Of a DNA stretch of 64,000 bases, positions 11,001-23,000 are shown one piece after another (position 1 is the first letter of the stretch; the number at the start of each line of letters is the position of its first letter). The stretch spans positions 154,885,577 through 154,949,576 of the forward strand of contig CP136065.1 of NCBI GenBank assembly GCA_032622095.1, in the 5' to 3' direction. The stretch is from Siphonodentalium dalli (lineage: Eukaryota > Mollusca > Scaphopoda > Gadilida > Siphonodentaliidae). The notes beneath the pieces are model-generated. The model made no database searches and was not told where the DNA came from. It saw only the letters and a list, made by a program, of their open reading frames with translations. Both the position numbers and the translations under genes were made by a program.

Positions 11001-14000
11001 GTTGTCGTATTGGCGAGCCCGTGCGGCGCCCGCTTCGCGCATGCGCAGACGAGATCTCGGAAACGGGTGGAGCTATCGACTTTAAATTTGCTATGTGAAT
11101 GTATCTTGCCCCGGATACGAATTTTATCGGGTTGCCGAGCCCGTGCGACGCCAGCTTCGCGCATGCACAGACGAGATCTCGGAAACGGGTGGAGCTATCG
11201 ACTTGAAATTTGGTATGTGAATGTATCTTGCCCCGGATACAAATTTTATCGGGTCGCCGAGCCCGTGCGACGCCAGCTTCGCGCATGCGCAGACGAGATC
11301 TCGGAAACGGGTGGAGCTATCGACTTGAAATTTGGTATGTGAATGTATCTTGCCCCGGATACGAATTTTATCAGGTTGCCGAGCCCGTGCGACGCCAGCT
11401 TCGCGCATGCGCAGACCAGATCTCGGAAACGGGTAGAGCTATCGACTTGAAATTTGGTTTTTGAATAGCCCGGACAACGTCGGGCTGGGTAGAACTATCG
11501 ACTTTAAATTTGTTTTTTGAATAGCCCTGACAACGTCGGGCTCATCGGCTAGTCTATTACATATTTTGAAGACCTCTGTTTGTCTGTATGTCATTTATAC
11601 AAATCTACGATTCTCCACCGATCGGGACGAAACTTGGTACGTGTGTGTAGTTTGACCAGGCGGTCGACGTTGTCGTATTGGCGAGCCCGTGTGGCGACCG
11701 CTTCGCGCATGTGCAGACGAGATCTCGGAAACAGGTGGAGCTATCGACTTGAAATTTGGTTTTTGAATAGCCCGGACAACGTCGGGCTGGGTAGAGCTAT
11801 CGATTTGAAATTTGGTTTTTGAATAGCCCGGACAACGTCGGGCTCATCGGCTAGTCTATTATATATTTTGGGAAATCTGTGTGTCTGTCTGTTCGCGATG
11901 GACTCAAAAACGGCCGAGCCGATGAAACTTGGTATGTGGGGGTGCTTTCGGCCGGGGAGTGACATGGGCCTATTAATTTGCCTGTGCGACGTGATCTTGA
12001 CCTTGAAATCGGGTCATTTCGAGGTCATAACGCCCGAGTATCACGGGATTTCGATGAAAATTAGTGTCTGGGGATACTTTCGTATGGGGAGTGTCGTAAG
12101 CCTATTCTTTTGCCTGTGCGACGTGACCTTGACCTTGAAATCGGGTCAATTCAAGGTCAAATCGCGAATTTTTATGGGATTTCCACGAAATTTGATATGT
12201 AGGGTTACTTTTGTCCACTGAGTGTTTTGAACGGGTCAAATCGTGACCCCGACCTGACCTTGACCTTCAAAATGATCAATTCAAGGTCAAATCGGGTAAA
12301 ACCGGATGGATTTCGACGGGTACTTTTGTCCGGGCAGTGTTTTGGATGGGTAAAATCGTTACCCCACCTGACATTGACCTTCATATTGGACAATTCAAGG
12401 TCAAATCGCGCAATTCGCCGAAAAGCAGAGGGGAAACAGCCCGGACGAAGTTGGGTCCACCTGCTAGTATTACTATATAGTAATGCCCTAAATAATTGAC
12501 TCCTTAACCACAGCAGAATTATGGGTAATTTTTCAGGATTTGGTCGGAAATATGGCTTGTTGCCATTCATCAGAAAGCTTTCACTGAGAGTTTCCAATGA
12601 ATGACAACAAGCCATATTTCCAACTAAATCCTGAAAAATTACCCATAATTCTGATGTGGTTAAGGAGTCGATTATTTATATGTTTATATATGTTCATTCA
12701 GGGGCAGCAGGAAGATGACTAGTCCAAGTATTTAGTCAGAGATTGCGCGCATAGCCTTTTTATGACACGAGTTAAGCGTTAATGACCCGCTCAAATAAAA
12801 CCACAATTATATGAAATAAAATATCACAATTGCGACAATAAAAGATATTTTCCGCAGAAGACATGCTATTTGATCTGAACCCCACATCAGTTGTGAATTG
12901 AAAGCGGTAATTTAATGCAAAAAGAGACATTTACCGCAATGTTTACAAATTTTTAAAAGTATGCGAACTCAGTTGACCTCGCGAACTGTGTTCGGCATTT
13001 TCCGTTGAAAATATTCTGTAGATTTTCGACTGACAACGCAAATTACGATGAATTCTCCATTGTAATCATAATTATGTGTGTCAATAAATAAAAAATAAAT
13101 AGATTAATTAAACATTGAAGATATAAATGTAATACATTAAATAAATTACGGGGAATTACAACCCTCTCAAAGTTTAAAACAGTGTAAACACAACGAGCAT
13201 TAGAATAAATAATATGGTGCTACATTTCCCACATTTGGTGGACTTCAGCGAAATTAAGATATATACTAAGCGAACAGAGCAATATACTGCTCTTGTTAAG
13301 CACACAAAAAATCAAACAAAATTTGTATAAATTTTTAACCTTAAGTTTGAAAAGTCCCACTAAAACGGAAGAACTATATTTCGAAACTGTGTGATTCGGT
13401 TCTCCGATTATTTTATCAACACAAAAGTCAAAATGCACATGGATGAAAATCACACGCATGGCAAGTCAGACACAAGAGTTCTAATTTGCTCCAATTTTGA
13501 CAAGTTGCTTGCGAAAATTGTCAACAAAACTACCTTTCTGATCCTTCGGAACCTGAGTTCGGCTTTCAGTTAAGTAAACAAACAGAAAAAACAACGATGT
13601 TTGTGGCAATCAACCGGAATATTCTATGTGTAATTTAACATTAAAGTTAGATTATTATACACCATTCTGACCATAAGATGTCACTCTTTCCGACGTATAT
13701 AGCATCATGTATTGCTTTGTTAGGTAAATCGAGTAAAATACACCACAGATTCCCGCCACAGATCCTGGGCGTAACTCGTGTCATAAGAAGGCTATGCGCG
13801 CGATCTCGGACTAAATACTAGCATCTCTCCATCCCAAAATCTTAGCTAGTTTTAGTACGATTAGACTTGGACTAGAAGATGACCAACCATGTTAATGGTG
13901 CTCCTGTACAATACTTATCATACTTGTCCATAATTTTTGTTGTTATATATACATTTGTTATTGTACAAGTAAAAAATCAATCAATTTAATCATTTCATGA

Positions 14001-17000
14001 TGGGAGCTGCACTGGTGCAGCATTAACCCTTTACCCAACAGAATGGCCCTGTGCCAATGCATTCTCTTATATATGCGAGTCGACCATAGGTCGCCTCGCA
14101 TATATAAGACAATGCATTGGCTTAACACATATTAAAAATGATAAAATTGTCAAAGAATGTAGAAAAATATTATAAAAATTGTTAAAGAATGTAAGAAAAA
14201 ATGGTAAAAAGTATAGGCCAATGCATTCTCTTATATATGCGAGGCGACCCATGGTCGACTCTCGCATATATAAGATAATGCATTGGCACAGGGCATAACT
14301 GTAACCATCACAATGTGGTCAATGAACCGGTTCCAATGATATCCATATTTTTATGGTGTTATTGAGACAGACTGAAGATATTTTAGGCTGTTGCAGCATT
14401 ATTTGGGCGTTTTCGGCCGTTTTGTTGGGTAAAGAGATCCTTTGCCAGTGCATTCTCTTATATATGCCAGTCTCCCATAGGGAGCCTCGCATATATAGGA
14501 GAATGCCATAACTAGAGTATGTCTGGCTTTAAGTGCTATGTAAAACTAATTATTATAAATACATCTTTCTTGATTCATATTCTTTTCACAATATTCTTTT
14601 TACAGGAAAGAAGTAACAAGTTACAGATTGGTGATTTCTACATCTCAAAACATTCCAATCTCTCAGAAGCACATGCCATGTTTCATCTAGTCGTGGATGA
14701 CAGTATTAAGTCTGGGGACCTGACGTCTCGGCATCCTGCAATTCTAAGTCTGAGAAATATCATAAAGCTGTGCTTTCAGTGTGATATCATGACTGTAACC
14801 ATTCCACTGCTACTGGCACATGAAATGTCCGAGGTTTGTTGTTCTTTTTTTTTTAAGTCTGCAAATAATGTGTCTGCAAATAATGTGTCTGTCATTTGCA
14901 GAATGAGGCCCCAGAGGGTGAATATAGTGACGTTATCCTGCACAGCAGGCTAGCCACTCCAAATTCACCCTCTGGGAACCTCATTCTGCTTAGGACTCAA
15001 CTGCTATGGGAGACCTAGACTCAGATTGAAATTTCCAAATGGTGAATATTGTGATGTACACCCATTGAGAACCTTGATTGTGTAATGTGTTGTCTGCTAA
15101 TTTGAGGATATAGAGAAACTAAACTAAAAAAGAACTAGAATCTATGTGAAGAAGTTTCTATAGAAATTTCTATTTTTCCAGAGAAGATGAGGCCTAAACA
15201 GAAAGAGGTCCCCAGAGGTTGAATTTAGTGATGCTAGCCCACTATGTGCTATCCTGCATAGTGGGCTAGCATCACCAAATTCACCCTCTGGGAACCTCAT
15301 TCTGCTTAGGCCTCAACTGCTATGGTAGACCTACGATCAGATTGAATTTCCCCAGTTGAGGTTGATGATGTTCACCCATTATTTAGTCACCTTGATTATA
15401 GCATTTTATCTCCTGCAAATTAGTGGATATAGAAACTTCCCAGAAGGGAAAAAGTAACTAAAATAGTGTTAATTTGAGACTATAGATACTTCCAAGAAGA
15501 TGAGGCCTAAGCATAATGAGGTCCACAGAGGGTGAATTTGGTGATGCTAGCCCACTGTGCGGGATAGCATCACTAAATTCACCCTCTGGGGACCCATTCT
15601 GCAATGGGTGTCTCTGTGTCTTCTTCAACTTGATATTCTCAGCTAAATTAGTCAATAAGTTTATTAAAATTATGCAACTTATTAAATATATTACATTTAA
15701 CCACTTAGCTGCTATACGTCTGTACTCAGTACAGATGTAATATATCACGATGTGTGCTATACGTCTGTATTAAGTACGGACGTACTTCAGCACACAAGCA
15801 TTATGCCATCATTCATAACTGGAACTCAGAGAATGGTGAATTGGAAACATTGTATCTCAAAGTTTTAAAGTGGAACTGACATGATTTAATAAATTTAAAC
15901 AATATACAGTTTGATTGATGCATCTTGTATCCCTCAATAACAAAACAAACATTGCCAGACGTGACTACCGTCGATTCGACTACCTGAGACTGGTAACTGA
16001 AAAGTGCTTAGTTATTGTTTTAATTTTGTACAAAACACATGGCCTTATTATGTGACGTCATAGGCAGAGGAAAGCTATATTTACATTGGTTCATGACGTA
16101 ATTCTTATGCGAAGGCATGACATTGTTTGTTCTCTAAATACTGGTATTCTGACATTCCAATTTTCACAATCTTTCTAATTTGTGATGTGTTTTAAGTTAT
16201 CTTACTGATAATATTCCCTGTCTGAGATAAAATATGTTCATTGCAGGCCTGCGTAGACCAATGAATTTTGAAAATAAATTCATTGCAAATTGGTGAAATT
16301 ATCACGAATCACTGGCCTGGAATGGCGATTCTTGAATGAACATCACTCATTTTACAAGTATTGAAGCCGATCGCTCGGAATCGTAGTACTGTATATAGTC
16401 AACTTTACACAAACTTGGTTATGGGAATAACTAAACTTCCAACTTTTATTTACACAGACAATACATGTGATGACTGTATGTCAACTGATTCACCATCACT
16501 TCGAGAAACAAAATAAAAAATGTCTTCGAACCAAAGCAAATTCATAACTTAATCAATCAAGTAATTTATATGTGTTTTAAAATATGAATTTTATATTTCA
16601 AAGAAAATATGAAGAAAAAATTATGACTAAACGTACGACAAAAAATATTTAATAAAAATTGGAACAGCCGACCAGAAAAATTGGGACAACCTAACCCAAA
16701 ATACGCCCAGGTCGGGTTGTACCTGAGTTAGGTGATCCCGCTTCCAGTAGTACTACTGCTCTTTGTTATATTTGCTGCATATAATTTGACTACTGACTAT
16801 TCTGACCCACAGGAGATGACAATTCCTTGGTGCATGAAGCGAGCTGAGCTTATCTTCAAGTGTGTTAAAGGATTCATCATGGAATTTGCAACATACAGCT
16901 CTAATGAGTCAAGAACTGTTCAGTTTTTAGTTCCACTAGTGAGTAACCTACATACAGTTAGGCCAAGAAAGTCAATTTCCAATTTCTCAGGCCAAAACAG

Positions 17001-20000
17001 TTTTAAAAGCATGCATGCATACATTTTTAATTTACGTTTTTTATTACTGGGGCACATGCCAACAAAGTATTCCACATCTGCATTGGCTAGCTCTGGGATT
17101 GAATGTACTCAATCCGATCAGACGCTCCTAAATTACTAGTTCTTTGGCTTCAGATATTCAAATATTTAATTCGAGTCGAGGAACCCACCAATCAAAGCTC
17201 AGAGTGATCAGATATTGATTTTTAAAGTTTGTTATTTCTTGAGATGTGTAATAATGCCCAGAATCACGTGGTCAAACGGAGGGTCTCGAACAAAATTGCG
17301 GATGAAGATGGATAACTCTAAAATCAAGTGGTAATACAGTCAAATTTCGTGATACTTTAGTGATAATACGGTCATATTTTGTTGAACAAAATGTTGATGT
17401 TGATAAATAACAAGTTTGGGAAATTTGATACCATAGTTGACAGTGGTTATATTATTTTCTTGCAATAAATCGATTCTGATAACTAAAGTGTATTTTGAAG
17501 AAATGTTGTTTTGTTGTATGTTGATGGTATGGGGAACGTGTGATTGGCTTGAGTACCTTTAATATTGTTGCCCGTGCCAATATTTCCTGAACAGATGACA
17601 ATTAAAAGTTAATCCATTCTATGTGATTTCTTTCGCCAAAATCATCCATATAAAGTATCATTGACACATGTTTACCAATTACGATTCGGATAATTGAAAT
17701 GGGAAACAAGTTTTGTATAAGTTTGTATAAAAACGTACTGCAATTACTTTGTACTGATTATGTTATCCGACACATCAAAATGCAAATAAAAAGGTTGCAC
17801 GCGCTGGGTTATCGGGACCATGCATGTGGGCCTGAAAAATGGGAAATTGACTTTGTGTGGCCTTTATTATTAATCAGTATCTCTTCATCAGAGGCATCTC
17901 ATCAGACAGATTTGAATTCCCCAAACAAATTGTTTATATCCAAAGGTTGAAACATTTAAATTTAACAGCTTATCGTGTTCATATATGCCAATGAATTGGT
18001 TGTTCATTAAGCAGGTCTGACAGAACCTGAGACTAACTATTGTAGTTATTTAAGAGATAAACATGCACAGTTGAGTTGTATACTTCTGGGGGAACATGGT
18101 ACATTTATCTCCAATTAATTCACCAACAATTTAAAAAAACAATATGAAAAGCACTTTGTATGGGCATTGCACAAGATGTCCTTTTCCCATGAATCCAATC
18201 TCTGTGTACATGGGGGAACACTGCCTAAACAACTTCCTGTTAATCAGTGACAACTTTATATATAGTAAACAACTTCCTGTTAATCGGTGACAACTGTATA
18301 TATAGTAAACAACTTCCTGTTAATCGGTGACAACTGTATATATAGTAAACAACTTCCTGTTAATTGGCGACAACTGTATATATAGTAAACAACTTCCTGT
18401 TAATCGGTGACAACTGTATATATAGTAAACAACTTCCTGTTAATCGGTGACAACTGTATATATAGTAAACAACTTCCTGTTAATCGGTGACAACTGTATA
18501 TATAGTAAACAACTTCCTGTTAATCGGTGACAACTGTATATATAGTAAACAACTTCCTGTTAATTGGCGACAACTGTATATATAGTAAACAACTTGCGGT
18601 TGCGCTCGGTTATTCTACTCGTGGCTATGTGATTACGTATTTGACGCACAACATGATATATTCGAACTTTGTCCAACCATCAGCAGGAGCTGCTGGTGAA
18701 TGGAATACTAAAGTTAGCAGTTATCAGAATATGTGGTTTGATGACAAATATCCAACTTAATTAACAATTACCATATAGCTATATTTAAAGTGATATGAAA
18801 CACTCAGATAGGGTAATCAAATAGAAATGGAGAATAATCTTGTTCAAATTATTTATTTTTTACAAATATTATATCTAAATGGACAACACACACTGTCATT
18901 CTTATATATTAATTAAATGCAGTGACTGCCGATGGCGAAATTGTTTTCGTTAGTTTATCGCCGATGGAAGCATCCCGATTCGAGTAGTAAATATTTACAA
19001 TTGAGCGTAGTTCCAACTATGTTTTCTATGGAGTGGTACGGTCGATTTGCTTGAAATTTTCTGTGATGTTAGTAGAATGCTACATTCCCCCAGTTGGCAT
19101 AGCACCTGATTACTAACTTATCAGTTTCACGCACCCGAACAAGTACATAATATGTCTTTAACCCTGTTAAATTACATAATAAATGGATATATGACCATTG
19201 AACAATGTTGAGCTAATTTCATGGTTTAAATAGAACTTCCTCAGCTCAAAGCTGACAGAAAATAAGCTGACAGAAAATAAGCGAAACATGTCATCTCTTT
19301 ACCCAAATGTTGGCCTTCTCTCATGTTTTTTTTGTTTTGGGGAAGGGCCTTATCCTCGTTTAGGCTCACTTATAGTTTTTTGGGACTGAAAAAAACTTGT
19401 AACCCATGAGCTTAAACGCGGCTCTGTACAGTACATCTAAATTTAACCCTGTCATTTATTATTGTCTGAGATATGGGATGGTGAATTTCTATGCATATCC
19501 TGATTGAGGCTTCAGATACTTTGTTCTTTACCTTTCTGAACGACATTATCAGGTCAGCAGAATAGTTCTCAGCAGTTAATATCTGACCCCCAAAAACCAT
19601 TTCAGGGTATATATAAATCACTGTTCTTCTGATATGGTTTGCCCGGATGATAACTTTAATTTTAGTTATCCGATTGTTTTGTGTGTGGATTACCCACATG
19701 AAAATATACGTCAAGTTTGAATTTGGGTTTGGTCCGCCCATTTTTACCGGAGTTATGTCCATTGTCTTCTTAGAATTTGCTGATTATTTTGGTTTCCGGA
19801 TGATAACTTCATAGACTTAGAATTTTCTTATTATTCTGGTTCCTAATCAAATAAAACAAACAAACAAACATAACAAACATAGACAGTTGGAAGCAAAGTT
19901 TGCTTCAATGATTTTTCCCAGAATCCAAGTTTTCATTTATGAAAAAAGCCACCAGTGAAATAAATTCACCTTATTCAGGGGACATGTTGCCTATCAGCCT

Positions 20001-23000
20001 TTTATTTTGTTTTGTTTTTATAATAAATATAATATATATATCAGCTTTCTTCAACCCTAAATTTAATCTTTGAGAATATGTGGGCCTTCCCCTTGCAAAA
20101 AGAAATCCAAGCTTTTTTTAAGAAGTTTGGGAATCCTAGGAATTCATAGGATTTCCTAGGTTTGATCCAAGCTTTTTGAATGAAAAAATGTACTCTTTAG
20201 CAAAGTTTGGAAATCCTTGGTTGGAACCTTGGTAAAGCTAAGCAAAGCTTGGATCTAAGGTTTACCAACGTTGTCACATAAAGTTAAACCTTTGAAAAGC
20301 TTGGAAAAGCTTGGAAATCCTTGACTCAGTGTTGACCAAACCTTGGTAAAGCTGAGTAAAGCTTGGATCTAAATTTTACCTAACTTTACCAAGCTTTACC
20401 AAGGTTGCACATAAAGTGGGAAAAGCTTGGAAAAGCTCGGAAATCCTAATCAAACCTTGGTAAAGTTAAGTAAAGCTTGGAAATCCTTGGAAAAGCTTGG
20501 TAAAGCTTAGTTGTAGGTCACATGACTGGGTCACATGACTATGCAGACGTCACTGTTGTCTGTGGCAGCATTTTGAATTAACTGTTGCACTGAGTTTAAA
20601 TCCATGTTTTATCACAACCACTATCTACCTTTTCATTCCAAAGGCTTGTCTCTATCATTATATATTCTCAGCTAATTTATCTAATTTAACTGTTTTATCA
20701 CACTCCATATACCTCAGATCCATAAACATATACCTGTGAATATTATTCTATACATTTTACAGGGTATAAGGTACCATTTATCTCAATCTAAATAGAATAA
20801 CAAAATTCTAACTGAAAAGTGAACTTTGAATGAATAATATCATGAATGTTTATATGGCATGGTTCATGACTGTTGTAAATTTCAAGAGATTGTATCATTA
20901 ATGATGATAATATTGTCAAAGTTGAAGCCTTTGCAGTGTCATTAGAGATTTTCACCTTTTAAATACAAAACAATTGCAACCTTGGTAAAGCTGGGTTACA
21001 ACCTTGGCCAAGGTCATTTACAACCTTGGTAAAGCTTGGTAAAGTTAGGTTGGAAAGCTTGGTAAAGCTTGGAAAAGCTAGGCTGGAACCTTGGTAAAGC
21101 TTGGAAAAGCTGAGCTGGAACCTTGGTAAAGCTTGGTAAAGCTAGGTAAAGCTAGGCTGGAACCTTGGTATAGCTTGGTAAAGCTAGGTAAAGCTAGGCT
21201 GGAACCTTGGTAAAGCTTGGTAAAGCTAGGTAAAGTTAGGCTGGAACCTTGGTAAAGCTTGGTAAAACTAGGTAAAGCTAGATTGGAAACCTTGGTAAAG
21301 CTTGGTAAAGTTATGATTAAGATTTTGTAAAGCTTGGAAATCCTTGGATAAGCTCGGTTTAATTTGCTGAGGTATTCCAAGGTTTTCCGAACTTGAAACG
21401 GGCCAATACCGCCCCAAGGATTTCCCAGCTTTTCCAAGGTCTCTAATCCTAGGATATCCTAGCATTTCCAAGGAATTTTCCTAAGATTTCCAAGTTTTTA
21501 TTCCTAGGATATCCTAGGAATTCCTAGGATATCCTAGGACATTTTGGTAAGGGTCATATGGAGAAAGTTGTCATTTATCTAGTTTCATAGTAAGAACTAA
21601 CTGCACAAGACCTGTTTACTTTCACGATTTTGACTGGAGTCTCCTGATTTTGTGTCGTTTCTCCTGTGCTCCCGATCAGGAAACAAAATCTCCCGATTCA
21701 AAAGATAAAACCAAAATTAGCCGACATCTATAGCAAGCGACAAGCCATAGTGTTACAAATCAATTAGGAATATATTGCCTGCAAGTCAAAACAGTGACAA
21801 AATGTTGACACAATGTTGACTCTCTTCTGTTTAACAGCGTTAAGTAAGTAAATGCGGTCTTCAGTGTCCAGGCAAGGATTATAATATATCAAACAAGAAA
21901 CCTTCCTTTTTGGCCACACTTAATAAAGTGTTGGTTTCTGCTCATCAAGACTGACTGCTTTAAAAACCGTAAATTATTATGGATCCGGGCCCACTCGTCC
22001 CAGGGCCAATTCGGTCCAGGCAGTTTTTGGGGTGAGTTGGCCCAGCTTTCAGGGCTGAGTTGGCCTGGGTATTACATTTGTATTAAAGTTGTAAATAAGT
22101 TAATATATATTAATTTCTTAAGTTCAGATTATGATATATTTCAGAGTTATGTCCATCAATTTGACATTTAGATTACTTTAGGCAAGTGAGTTCATCTCAC
22201 TATCTCTGGAGTTTGGGAAACCCTTAGAAGCCGTTATTGTCCCCATTCCTATCATAACAATAGAAGCAGGTTGTTTACACAGTAACCAGTCGGCTAATCA
22301 CCCCTCACACTTCAGAGGGTGAGATGGCTTCAGAACATGTGATAGATAATCACTTTCATATGCCGACCACATACAGTATATAAGCAGTGCAGTGCAGACG
22401 AAGGGTCTAGTCTTCGCAGCCTCTGCAAGTATGTCCAACGGCAGTGGCTCGATTCCAGCACCTTTTCAATTGAAGAATGGAGTATATTTCGACATGACGT
22501 GCAGACAAATAATGATATCCATGGTGTGTATATATTTAATTCAACATTCCAAATTCAATGATGTTCAACAACATTCGTTCAATGATCAGTAACAAATATA
22601 TTAAATTCAACATTCAATAATGATAATAATTCAATAATAATTCGATTAATTAATTAAGCAATTATACTGTCATTTTTTTTATTACAACGAATATTTTAAC
22701 TGACTTACTTACTTATTTACTCATTTGTTTTTTTCTTCTTCAGGCTGGCATCGAAGACTGAATGTCCACGGGAGTGACGTCACTGTTTACAAGCTGGTGC
22801 CGCTATTGATGCGCGATCGAAGTGCATCAGAGCCCTATGGGATTCATACACGGCAGAGCCACCAGAACTTACCACATTTGCATTCCTAAAGAAATGTGCT
22901 TCATTCGCCGAAATTCGTCATATTCATTCCGTCATATTCATTCCGTCGTATTCATTCCGTCGTATTCATTCCGTCGTATTCATTCCGTCGTATTCATTCC

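Noticed and set aside
10927-11464. Arg-rich frames of 75-119 codons on both strands
   Set aside because: They come from the 122-bp satellite within Helitron-like element 1 and are open on both strands at once.
12205-12615. 136-codon - strand frame
   Set aside because: It spans the junction of Helitron-like element 3 and a foldback element, so it cannot be an ancestral gene.
18227-18595. CRISPR-like regular repeats
   Set aside because: The 40-bp units are contiguous with no unique spacers, in eukaryotic intron DNA; it is a satellite.
21078-21437. 119-codon - strand frame with [12 protein letters not shown] repeats
   Set aside because: Product of the 42-bp tandem core; no start context or homology recognised.
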